Shown: piece after piece, positions 46,970 through 59,157 of the stretch
How positions within the stretch are numbered: position 1 is the first letter of the stretch
Layout: each line of letters opens with the position of its first letter
Assembly (NCBI GenBank): GCA_947044365.1
Contig: OX345641.1
Span: forward strand, 1,285,960-1,349,959
DNA length: 64,000 nucleotides
DNA from: Petrosia ficiformis
Lineage: Eukaryota; Porifera; Demospongiae; Haplosclerida; Petrosiidae
Reading direction: 5' to 3'
Position numbers and translations under genes: made by a program
Notes under the pieces: generated by a model
The model's database searches: none
Told to the model about the DNA's origin: nothing
The model's input: the letters and a program-made list of their open reading frames with translations, nothing else

Positions 46970-48397
46970 GAAGCTGTAGTGCCCCTTTGTATATATAATA
47001 TAATATAATATTATTTTTTTAAAGACATTATAAGTGTATAGTGGCTGTGACCATCTTTTAAGTTTTAATTACAGAAAGATAATTTTATATTTTTTATTTG
47101 AAAATAGAAATGAACAGTCGTTTTAAAAACAGCAAATGTTAACTGATGATGTAGTTAGCTTTTGTTAGTTTTGGGCGTCACTATAACTATTATAGTGCAA
47201 TCATCACAACCTATATTAGACCAGCAAACATCTCCATGTGGCTTTCACATTTGGGCAATGTAATCATAATTAACAGCTAAGCTGCACGCCTATAGCCACA
47301 TGCACCTCTTTGTTGTATCACACTTTTAATATTTAACAGTGCATGTTTATGCAATTCTTCACAAGGGAAAATGGTGTGAAATTAAATGTTCGTTAACATT
47401 GATTATAAAAGAAATACGATATGAATCAATGAACTGTGGAATTAAGCTTGAGTGGAGAATAGTACTAGTGAATCTGATTATATTAACCCATCAAGATCAA
47501 ACATGATTGCACATATATGTATGTATACAAATACAACAATGCACACATAACAGAAATTAAATAATTTATTAAGAAAAAGAAATTAATTAAGTAAAGAAAC
47601 TAATTCAGACAATTTTTTACACATATTACTGATAAGAAATCCAAAAAATGATTTTACATACGTACAAATAGACTCTCGTCTAATAATTACATACATACAT
47701 TAGTATGTATGTCATTGTTCATGTTATTATAGCAAGTTGTGATTGTTATATAATATTTACAATTGAAATAGTTTGTATGTACAGACAAATAGACATACAT
47801 TCAGCTAATATTAATATTCACTAGTTTTGCAGACTGCCAGACATAATAATTTTAATTTTACTGCGGAAGCATTTGAGTGTTGCTGTGATTTTGTATGCTC
47901 AGGAAAGAAGGTATTTGACAAAGATAGTGATAAAGAAGATGGTTCATGAATGATCTTAATTATCTTTGCTACCACCAACATATTTCTCTTTGCATTTAAA
48001 ATAAGTAAATTACTGTTGTGTTTACCTGGATGGGCAGAAAAGGAAAGATGAGAAGATAAGAAGAAAGAAAGCAAGAGGAGAATAGAGAGAGGTGGAGAAG
48101 AAAGAAGTAAAGGGAGGATGAGGGGATGAAGAAGGAAACAATGAGATGATTATACTTGTGATGATATAAAAAACTTAAGTACTTGCTTTGGGATCTTCAA
48201 AATATGTATGCTGTAATTGACTTGTAGCTGTAGTGTATATAGTTGTTACCAAAATAAAGGATGTCACTATTCAGATCATCACTACTTGCACAGTGTATTC
48301 TAATCTTTGTTAAATGCTAGCTGGACTCATTAAAGGATTTGCAACATTCAATGTAGACTGATGGCATGGCATCATCATATGATTCATCAGTAGCCCC

Positions 48398-48435
<38 letters not shown>

Positions 48436-48565
48436 GCATGCCTAGCCCCACCCTTTGGGTTGTTTTTAATAATTACAATTCTTTTAACCACAAACTAAAC
48501 ATATAGCTATGCCAAGAAGAATACAAAGTGATGAATGTTTGTGCAATTGCTCGTGAGAAGGAGGA
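46970..48565. other. Intergenic stretch with a degraded exon relic and purine-rich tract
   Basis: Apart from the Death-domain relic at 47401-47480, a purine-rich stretch at 48030-48145 and a TG microsatellite at 48403-48432, nothing gene-like is seen. Confidence 0.5.
47401..47480 (+). pseudogene. Relic of a Death-domain exon
   Basis: The stretch around ATGAATCAATGAACTGTGGA, ATTAAGCTTG and GAGAATAGTACTAGTGAA aligns with the first Death-domain exon of gene 2 (ATGCAATGAACTTTGGACTC, AAGCTTGG, GAATAGTGATATTGAA), but it lacks an intact frame and splice sites. It would be a dead duplicate next to gene 3. Confidence 0.45.
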
Positions 48566-51500
48566 ATGGCCTTCTGTAAGTGCATAAAATGTTTGTTGAT
48601 CAGTAAAATTAGTCATGTGGTTTTCTCCTACAGTTACAATAGATCATGTTGGTCTATTGTTACACAAGCTAAGAGGTGTACAATATGAGGTAATGCAGTT
48701 TGGAATCAAACTTGGTTTAAAGATTAATGATATTGAAGCTGTTTGTATTCGCCCTATCAAAATGAAACGTAATTGTCAAGTAAATATGTTCTTCTCATGG
48801 CTGAAGCTACCATCTCAACATCGTACATGGAAAATACTGGTTCATGCTTTGAAACGTGGGAGTGAACAAGAGATAGCTGATACAATTGAAAGAAGATATA
48901 TTCTGAGGCTTGATGAGCCAGGTATGACAGATATACTTGTTATTGTACAAGTGTATTATTAATAGTCCAATTCAGTTTCAGTTGATATTAATAATCTACT
49001 TGAACTAGTGGATGGTATGAATACAACTAACTGGCGTAGTCTGGGATTAGATTTGGGCCTGCCTTTGACTAAGATTAATGCCATTGATAAGAACTGTGGT
49101 TGGAGTGAGTATCTAATGATAGAGCTCCTGAGTCTATGGGTAAAAGGAAATGGGAAACCAGCTACTCTAAACACTCTTGTAACTGCTGTGAAAGAGCTGG
49201 CAAATTTTAGTCTGGCTGAACAATTAGCAGCAGACAGAGAACTACAAGTCTTCCTACATTCAGGTATGAAACTGTTTAGATAGTATTATAATTATATGTG
49301 ACCTAAGGAACTCTTGCAAAATAATTTATCTCAAATGACAGCTTGCTATTCTGCTATATACAGGAAGCAAATGTAATTTGGTATCTAAGAAGAACTATCG
49401 TTAACCTTCTAAGATGTCAAATTTTGTTAGCTACAAATTGGCCAAATAGCGAGTGAGCATTTGTACACATATGAGGCATCCGCATCAACATTACACCAGC
49501 CATTAATTATACAGTGTAGTCCATTCATGTACAGGAATCATGTTCAAAGATCTGTAGCAGATGCTTGCATCACTGCATGGAGTTAAGGCATTATATGTTT
49601 GTGAGGTCTCACATGGGATAAGTACCCATCTTTCTTGCTAGGAAAATGTTGTGTTTAACCTTGTATATAGTTGCATGCCTTTTATGACATATGTTTGAAA
49701 TCCATCACATTTAGTGGGATAACTAATCGTATTACAATTGTTTGCAAACAAATACGTGCTGTATTGCTGTGAGAATGTAATAATTACAATGGTGGAATTT
49801 AGCACTTTGATCCATGGTATGGAGACAAATAGCTGAATGGAATATAGTTTTGAAGCTGCTAGGGATGATCCACATTATAAAGATATTACATGATGATAGT
49901 AATTATTACAATTTATACTACATATACAGCACAAGATGATAATACTACAACACATCCTGATAATACTATACCACATTCTGATGATACTACACTACATTCT
50001 GATGATACTACAGCACATCCTGATGCATATCCTGATAATACTACAGCACATCCTAATGATACTACAGTGCAAGATGATGATACGTTAGACTCTGCCCTTA
50101 CAACAGCAATGAAAGAAGGAGGTGGTAAAATGAAGCCTTGTAATATCACACTTCATGGTCCACCTGGAGTCGGTAAAACCAGTTTGAAAAGACTTATTTT
50201 AGGACTACCTCCTCTTCTAAAGGAGGAAGAGAATTCCACAAATATTATGGAAAAGGCTGTTCGTGCAGTAAGTACCCATCGTTTGAGAAGAGATGGAAAT
50301 AATTTGTTAGCAGCAGTTGACAATGAAGAATTTATCACAATGTTGGCACAGACTGTTGGTGTAGTCAATGAGGAACTTCAGAAGAAACCTCCCTTTGACT
50401 CTACCCATGATGATATGCTTGTGAGTCAGTGTTGTATAATTATATCATTGTAAAAACAAAATTGTTATTTTATAGGTTGATATAGTTGGAAGGAATAAAC
50501 ATTTAGACTGATCTATAGTTGTTGGTTATGCATTGATGCTATAACTACTTTGTCACTTACTTAAACCACAATTAGGAATCTTGCAGCTATCCAATTTTAG
50601 ACAGCTATATTATCTATAAGACAACATGCCGCATACTATCTGAGGGGAGCTGAGAGTGATATTGTTCATTTTGAATTGTAATATCAAAATAGGGGGTTAT
50701 TACATTAACGCTGCTGTTTATGATGTTATGTTTTTGTCTTGATGTCCATTAATATGTACATGTATAAAACATCTTTACCTTGGTTATTTCATATTCTTTC
50801 TGTTATTAAATATTTAGTTTAATGCAATTGTGTAAGTAATTAGTCTGTCTATTTTAGTAGCTGGTGTTTGGAATTCACACAGTAGTTTAGAGTCTCACAA
50901 GTAGTTAATTTTTGCATAAACTCACAGAATGGCGAGTATTTAAAAATAACTAACAATTTCTGAACTTTGCTACAAAAAAAAAGTGTAAATTTATTTTTGA
51001 TTATTATAACATGCTTATGTATGGTTTCTAGGTAACAACATCATTGCAGGAGGGAGAGGAACCAGAATCTGCAAATGTTTCACCTCAAATTAGTAGTCAT
51101 TTAGAAGTTTGTAAATCGATTATAGAGCAAATGCCGAAAGTGAAGCCATCAAATAAAATATTCGATGTTGATTGGATCCATTTGATTGATTCCGGAGGTC
51201 AACCACAGTTTCTAGACGTACTTTCTCTTTTGTTTCGTACTGAATCTCTTCACATAGTAGTTACACGACTTGATCAAGAGCTTGATGACAAACCAGAAGT
51301 TGTTTTCCACAGAAATGGAGAAAATGTGTATCCATTTCCAGATCATTCGGTACTTACTAATGGACAGTTAATAGAAAGGGCTTGTCAAATGGCCAAAGCA
51401 CAGGCAATCTCTGGAAAGGTTCTTCCCAAGGTGCTGGTAGTTGGCACACACAAAGATAAGCTTGGAAGCAATAGTGAAGCAAAGATTAAAAAGATCAACA

Positions 51501-53803
51501 AAGAGCTCATGGAAGTCCTTGAAAAGTATGATGATATCCTTATTCGTAAGTCCATAGATGAAGTAATCTTTGCTGTTAATTCTATGGCTCCAGTTGGAAA
51601 GGTACGCCAACAATATACTAAAGAGCTTCAGGAATGTATTCTGAATGCAGCAGATGAAACTGGGAATGAGATTGAAGTACTTTTGAAGTGGCTTGTATTT
51701 CAGCTTCATTTAGACAAAATAGGTCCCATTGTTCATATATCAGAATGCTATAAGACAGGAAAAATACTTGGAATGGGCGAGAGGGAAGTCAAGGAAGCTC
51801 TGAAGTATTTCCACAAAGTTGCATTACTTCTTTACTATCCAGATGATGTTCCTGACCTGGTATTCATTAGAATGGATCCACTCATTGGCAGATTATCCGG
51901 GTTAATTACAGCCTCATTTCCAGGCGGTTCTGTCAAGGCACCATACAACAAATTAAGGGAGAAAGGATTGTTCAACAAGACATTTTTGCGCACTGTCTTT
52001 GAAGGTGTCTATAGCAATGAAGAATTTGGTGATGATGATTTTCTGAAGCTACTGGACTGTCTTAAGATTGCTTTCTTCCAAGTGCATTGTCTCTTCAGCC
52101 TCCTGTTGATGATTCCCCATTTCCAATGAACTGTGTTCCTTTTTTGTACTCATGGGATGAACAGATTTTACCTCATAGTTTCTTTCTCACCTTTATTGTT
52201 GAGTTGTTGCGACGACAGGAAGGTGGAGACATGCTGTATTTTGAGTTAAGTCCAGTGTCGTTATGTGATACAAGTAATAGTAGCAAAGAAGAAAATAGCA
52301 GGTTTTCTGAAACTAGTAGATAGAAAGAGATGGATCGAAATCTGTTACTCATGCAGTACTACGAAGTATTGTTCGAATATACAAAAGATTACCAGTGATG
52401 CAGTTGAAAGGGTAATGGAGAGGTTTGAACACACAGGTATGGAATCTCCAGATATTGGTTTTCGTTGTTGTCTCTGTGATACCAACGATCACTGTTGTAT
52501 GCTGACAAATGATAAAAGCACGGTGCAGTGTTTCCAAACAGAGGGTCCAATAACACTGGGTATGTCATGCTGGATGGAGAGTTCTGATTTTAAAGGTTAG
52601 CATGCATGCTGTAAGCATATTGGTGTTAACGAAATTTTTATTATAATACATTATGCCCAAAGAGATGTGATGCTACATGTATAGCGATTTGTTTAAATGG
52701 GGTTGTATGAGAGGATGAAATTACATGTGTTTTGATACCTGTTTATGAGAAACACTATATACTGTGAGGAACCTGTATGTAGTGTTTCTCATAGAACTCT
52801 TGCTAAAAGTGTTAACACACACGGCCACATCTTGTCAAATTACTCCAGGTATTAGCTATAACACAAGATTAATCTTATATATCTAATTCTTTCTAGACTG
52901 TTCTCCATTTGATATATTCAAGAGACACATGTCTGAAATGTTGGGTGTGATATCAGACACAGAGAGATTAGCTAATGATCTCTCATCAACCAATTTAATA
53001 ACATACTTCATTAAAGATGAAGTCATCACTACAAATCTCTCTCGTTATAGAAAAGCCAGTATATTACTAAATGAGATTGAGAGATCACTCAGAGTCTTCA
53101 ATAAACCAGAAATATTAATATCGTACTGTGAGGTATTAAAGAAACAAGAGAACCCAGCTTTGACAAGAATAGCTAAAGATATTATGTTAGGTAAATTGAT
53201 ATCATATAACCTCTGTGATTGATAATACAATGTAGATGTTTTGTTGTCATGCTGATGCATGCATGGGTAATCATATAGAATATGGTACCTAGCAGAGTTT
53301 TTGATAAGTTTTGAAGCATGGGCCAAATTGGCTCAAAAATGGTTAGTATATGTGCACCATTGGGAATACATCTTGAGCCAATTAACAAAGAGTTAATGCT
53401 GTTAGTGACAATATAATCATAATTAACTGCGCCATGGCGATATGAGCTTATCAAAAACACTGGTACCTAGACATGAAGGAAGAGAGCACCTGGTATTAAT
53501 TGAATATCCATTAATTAATAATTGTGCATTTAAAGAATTACTTCATTATTACTGCATGTAGATGCATGACTTTTGTATGCAACAACAATATAGTCTTTAT
53601 TCCTCTCCCCTTTAAGAGTTAATTTTATCATTCTAATAGCATTGGCTAAGAAGATTCATTACTTGGCTTCTGAACCCCCTCTAGCAAAAAGATGGAAGGG
53701 AGAACAAAAGGAAGATGAAGGGAAGGGAGACAAAGATGAGGTGGCGGAAGAAGATGAAGGAATAGCAAGAAAGAGGATAAAGAGGACAGAAAATAATTAT
53801 TAA
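48566..53803 (+). CDS. Death-Death-ROC-COR-CARD gene with frame-broken, mosaic COR region (gene 3)
   Basis: Exons: 48566-48575 (MAFF start); 48634-48921, Death 1 (KLGLKINDIEAV type); 48982-49263, Death 2 (LGLPLTKINAIDK); 49930-50420, Thr/Asp/His-Pro repeat linker and P-loop HGPPGVGKTSLKRLILGL; 51050-52595, G3 DSGGQPQ, G4 THKDKLGS and COR; 52897-53190, CARD-like; 53640-53803, basic tail (LAKRWKGEQKED, ARKRIKRTE). Relative to gene 1, 25 nt are missing at about 52069, and relative to gene 4, 11 nt are missing near 52247. Each shifts the frame and together they restore it, but a TGA at 52127-52129 lies between. As written, the product would end there, losing the end of COR, the CARD and the tail. 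The small linker exon near 52770 has lost its donor. Upstream of 52069 the exon resembles gene 4; downstream it is almost identical to gene 1. Confidence 0.75.
49930..50090 (+). repeat. Coding minisatellite of about 21 nt
   Basis: Imperfect tandem units of the type CCTGATGATACTACAGCACA encode repeated Asp-Asn/Asp-Thr-Thr-x-His-Pro/Ser heptads between Death 2 and the P-loop of gene 3. Genes 2 and 4 lack it. Confidence 0.8.
53290..53460. repeat. Dispersed ~165 bp repeat, copy 3
   Basis: Close to 8895-9060: shares GGGCCAAATTGGCTCAA and AACAAAGAGTTAATGCTGTT. Located in the last intron of gene 3; the equivalent intron of gene 1 lacks it. Confidence 0.75.
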
Positions 53804-54230
53804 AACAAGAGAAGGGACTGTTCATTTAGTTATTAGGATTAGTTTAATAATATTATGCTAATAGTTCAGCTACAATTTGATGATCACACAGTTATATAAT
53901 TTTGATTGAATTACATAGAATACTGAAGTGATATTTTCTTGATATGGTCATTGTGAATACATAGATGTCTACATTCGCTAGACTGCAAATATGTAAAAGT
54001 GAGGGTGTTGCAACTATTATAGAGACTGTTTAAAACAGGAAAATGACGACAGTCTCTATACACATACTGTATTAACTTGAATCAGTAATGATCCTTCAAT
54101 AATCTACTTCATGTTCTGATTGCCTTGAATCAAACTATGTTAATTATTCTACATGTATCTACTGTACTAACTACTATAGCATGACCTTTCTGGTGGGTAT
54201 GTACCAAGTTATTAATTAACTAAAGCTGCA

Positions 54231-57200
54231 ATGAGTTCTTTAGGAAAGCAGTGCTGTGAACCGTTTTATTCCCTTAGAAAAGAGGAAGGACTTGAGTTGT
54301 TAGAGCAACTAGACGATCCCAAGAGTGTAAGGCACGCAAATGGCTGGACTCTATTACATTTTGCAGCATATCAGGGATGGTTGGATGTAGTGGAACTACT
54401 AACAACTAAATATAAGTGTGATGTGAACATTACGAGTAGTAGTAATAATAAAACTCCAGTGTTCATAGCCAGTCGTGAAGGACATTTGAGTGTTGTGAAA
54501 TATTTACACACGGTGTGTAAGTGTGATATGAATATCAAGTCTAGAGGTGGTAATGATCCATTGTCTATTGCACGTAAAGGAAGACGTAATCATATAGTTG
54601 AGTACCTCACTAATTTGGAATTGCCTACGACATTAACATGTAAGTGAATTGATATTAGTCTCGCATAGTCAGCTCCTCCACAGAAAGGAGGGTCTCGTTC
54701 TGAGAGCCACCATAAGTACAGTGGTGTTCCAAGTAGATGTTAACCACTAAAGAGAATTAGTTGTAGGTGGAGCAATGCTTGTTAGTCCTATAACTCTTAA
54801 ATTTTGCAAGACTCCTTTTCATGACTTGGATATCAAACTATGCAATAACAATTATAACTCAATATTAACAGTAGCACAACAATTTATAAATATTTGTAAA
54901 CATACTAGTACTAGTACTTGTGTGTAATATCTACATTTAACTAGTGAGGTCACATGATGATAGTACTCTCTTTTCTATAGCACAAGATGAGGATACTAAT
55001 AATGTAGCTTTTGCAACAGCAATGAAAGAAGGAGGTGGGAAAATGAAACCATGTAATATTACACTTCATGGCCCACCTGGAGTCGGTAAAACCAGTTTGA
55101 AAAGACTTATTTTAGGGCTACCTCCTCTTCTAAAGGAGGAAGAGAATTCTACAAATATTATGGAAAAAGCTGTTCGTGCAGTAAGTACCAGTCGATGGAC
55201 AAGAGGTGGAACTAATTTATTAGCAGAAGTTAACAATGACGAATTTGTCACAATGTTAGCACAGACTGTTGGTGTAGTCAATGAGAAAATACAGAAGAAA
55301 ACTCGCTCGGACTCTACCCATGATGATATACATGTGAGTCAATGTATTTATAGGAATACAATAATTACCATATAGCGGGATATTTGCGTGTTTTTTTGTG
55401 ATACAGTGCCATTCCACGAATATTTAACTCACAAAAATTTATTGTCATGGGTGGAGTTTGTACAATATCAATCGAAAAATGAAATTTTGACCCACAAAAG
55501 TTGAATATCGATCAAAACATGGAAATTAGACCCCATAAAAATATCCCACTATACGGTATACATGTATATATAATTATTATATTCCTGACACAGTTGCAAA
55601 GAAAAGTGTAGATTTATCATTCAGACTCATTTAGTTGGTTATACATTGATGCCATAACTACTTGAAGCACTATAACTATCTTGCTATCTAATTTAAACAG
55701 CTGAAATATGAAATATAAAACATTTTGTGGCCAACAAGCCACATACTATCTGAGGGGAATTGGAAGTGATAGTATTCATTTTGGATTGTAATATTAAAAT
55801 AGGGGAGTAAGAGTTTACACAAAGGTGTAGTTTCTTATCTGTATAACAACAACCTGCCAAACACTATACTTGCTACTATGCTAAACATGTTGGTACAATT
55901 TGTTTTTTTACAGGTTTTATAGTTGTATATAATATGCATATCATGGTGACGTTTAATAGTTGTTGCAGTTACATGTACATTGCAGTAGATAATTTTGTAA
56001 TTGGGTTCTATGTATACAATTCATGTTTTTCTTGATGTGAAACAAATTCCATAAGAAATGTTTACCTGCAATATTTTCATATTCTTTCTGTAATTGTGAG
56101 TTTCATAGAGTACCTTGTAAACAATTAGTTTTATTTGTTTAACAGCTCGTGTTTGGAATTCAGACAGTAGTTTGGAGTCTCACAATTAGTTAGCTATTTG
56201 CCTAAACTCACAGAATGGCGAGTATGTAAAATGACTAACAATTTCTGATAATTGAACTTTGATACAAAAACAATGATGTTGCAACATTAAAAAATTAGTA
56301 TAACATGATTATGTGGTTTCTATGTAACAACTTCATTGCAGGAGGAACAGGAACCAGACTCTGTGAGTGTTTCTCCTCAAATCAGTAGTCATTTAGAAGT
56401 TTGTAAATCGATTACAGAGCAAATACCTAAAGTGGATCCATCAAATGACTTATTTAATGACGATTGGATCCATTTGATTGATTCTGGAGGTCAGCCACAG
56501 TTTTTAGACGTACTTCCTCTTTTGTTTCGTACCGAATCTCTTCATATAGTAGTTATACAACTTGATCAAGAGCTTGATCATAAACCAGAAGTTATTTTCC
56601 ACAGAAATGGGGAAAATGTGTATCCATTTCCAGATCGTTTGTTACTTAATAATGGACAGTTAATAGAAAGGGCTTGTGAAATGGCCAAAGCACAGGCAAT
56701 CTCTGGAAAGGTTGTTCCCAAGGTGCTGGTAGTTGGCACATGCAAAGATAAGCTTGGAAGCAACAGTGAAGCAAAGATTAAAAAGATTAACAAAGAACTC
56801 ATGGAAGTCCTTGAAAAGTATGATGATATCCTCATTTGTAAGTCCATAGATGAAGTAATCTTCCCTATTAATGCTATGGCTCCAGTTGGAAAGGAACGCC
56901 AACAATATACTGAAGAACTTCAGAAATCTATTCTGAACGCAGCAAGGGAAACCGGAGATAAGATTGAAGTACCTTTGAAGTGGCTTGTATTCCAGCTTCA
57001 TTTAGACAAAATAGGTCCCATTGTTCATATATCAGAATGCTATAAGACAGGAGAAAAACTTGGAATGGGTGAGAGAGAAGTCAAGGAAGCTCTGAAGTAT
57101 TTCCAGAAAGTTGCATTACTTCTTTACTATCCAGATGATGTTCCTGACCTGGTATTGAGTAGAATGGATCCACTCATCGGCAGATTATCCAGGTTAATCA

Positions 57201-59157
57201 CAGCCTCATTTCCTGGATGTGTTGTCAAGGCACCATACAACAAATTGAGACAGAAAGGATTGTTTAACAAATCTTTTTTGCACACTGTCTTTGAAGGTTT
57301 TTATAAAAGTGAAGAACTCAGCAATAATGATTTTCTAAAGTTATTAGAATGTCTGAAGATTACTGTTCCTGTTGGAAATGATAACTACTTTCTTCCGAGT
57401 GCTTTGTCACTTCAGCCTCCTGTTGATGATACCTCATTTAAGCTAAGCTGTGTTCCTCTTGTATTTACTTGGGGTGAATGCTTCCTACCTCACGGTTTCT
57501 TTCTCACTTTTGTTGTGGAGTTATTGAGCCAACAAGAAGATGAAGACAAACTCTATTTTGAGTTAAGAAAAGGCGTTACCCAGTGTCGTTGTGAGATACA
57601 AGTAGTAGTAGCAGAGAAGTATATACCAGGGTTTCTGAAACTAATAGACAGAAAGAGAGGAATAGAAATATGTTATTCCTGTAACACTACAAATTATTAT
57701 TGCTCAAAGATAAAAGAGATTACTAATGATGCAGTTGAAAGAGTAGTGAAGAGGTTTGATATGAAATCTCCTGGGATTGGTTTTTATTGCCGTCTCTGTG
57801 ATACAGATGATCACTATTGTGTTCTAACAAAAGACCAAACCATGGTTCAATGCGACTACAATGATGGACCAATAATAACTGAGATGTCTTGTTGGATAGA
57901 GAGATGTGGTGAGTGATGTCTATGTAAGTGTTAGAAAGTTGTTTATCAGAATGTAAATGTAGGTGTATTTGGTAGCATGATGGTAGCCTGACTTGTTAGT
58001 CAACTGAATATTAAATAGTAGTGTTGGACCTATACAGTAATTTGCCTATATGCCTATATCCCTATATTTCATAATCCATATTGCCTACATGCAGATCCAA
58101 TCCGATATTGTCTGTGTGAAATATATAGTTGTATTTATCCAGTTTACAACTGTTCATGCATGGTACAGTATTAATTATTCTATTGTTTGTGTGCTATACA
58201 TTCAGCCCAAAGTACGTGTACATGTAGCTACAGGCATATTCCGCCTTGGTTGCACACATCTTCAGATTGTACCTTGCAGTTTGACAATAATGTAATCTGC
58301 AAAGCCTGAAAAATATTGTGTAAGCTGTATAGGCAATGTATAGGCAATGCAGTTGCCTATACCGATACTCTGCCTATATCTTCAATATAGGCACCTATTC
58401 AAATCCATATACTAGTATAGGTGGAACCCTATTAAATAGTATAGCCTTACCTGTAATGACATACATTACATGTCATATTACAAATTATTACTAATACCGC
58501 AGGTTCATCACAGTACAGTGTTTCTGATAGTACCCTCACTACAGATATTAATACACATGTAACTTCATCCTCTAATACAACCTCACTTTTTCAAATCACT
58601 GCAGGTACATGTATTATTATCATTTATTAATACATAAGATGAACTAATATCTTTCTTCTAGACTCTTCTCCATTTAATATATTCAAGAGACACATGTCTG
58701 AAATGCTGGGTGTGATATCAGACACAGAGAGATTAGCTAATGATCTCTCATCTGCTGATTTAATACCATATTTTGTCAAAGATGAGGTCATCACTACAAA
58801 TCTTTCTCGTTATCAAAAGGCCAGTAAACTAGTAAATGAGTTTGAGAGATCACTCAGAGTCTCCAATAAACGAGAAATGTTAATATCGTTTTGTGAAGTG
58901 TTAAAGAAACAAGAGAACCCAGCTTTTAAAAGAATAGCTGAGGATATTTTAAGTGAAATAGGTGAGTTGATCATTTTTGTAGCTTCTCTTGTTGGCATGG
59001 TGGTGTGTGAAATAAAAGTAAGAGGAGGGTGTGTTCCTTCACCTACTCCATACTTTAAATTTCAAATGACCACAATCACATTATTATTTTAGTGTCAACT
59101 TGAATATTAATTAATTATTGTTATCTTTATTATCATACAGGTCCATTGTCTACTTAA
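54231..59157 (+). CDS. Ankyrin-ROC-COR-CARD-like GTPase, apparently intact (gene 4)
   Basis: Exons: 54231-54639, ankyrin repeats (NGWTLLHFAAYQGWLDVVEL, KTPVFIASREGHLSVVKYL, NDPLSIARKGRRNHIVEYL); 54981-55333, P-loop HGPPGVGKTSLKRLILGL; 56342-57908, G3 DSGGQPQFLDVLP, G4 TCKDKLGS, COR (LLYYPDDVPDLVLSRMDP) and the C-x2-C/H-x-C module (GFYCRLCDTDDHYC); 58503-58604, Ser/Thr linker; 58662-58961, CARD-like (LSRYQKASKLVNEFERSL); 59141-59157, GPLST and stop. All phases match: 1 at domain joints and 0 between P-loop and G3 exons. It is the only ROC-COR copy here with every expected exon and no frame break. Ankyrins replace the two Death domains of genes 2 and 3, and the basic tail is absent. Ankyrin-ROC-COR-death-fold recalls DAPK1 without a kinase. 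G4 reads CKDK rather than HKDK. Confidence 0.87.
58020..58435. mobile_element. Possible inverted-repeat element rich in CCTATAT
   Basis: GTTGGACCTATA near the left edge and TATAGGTGGAACC near the right are roughly inverted, and CCTATAT/ATAGGC words recur inside. It lies in the intron after the gene 4 COR exon. Borders are uncertain. Confidence 0.35.
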
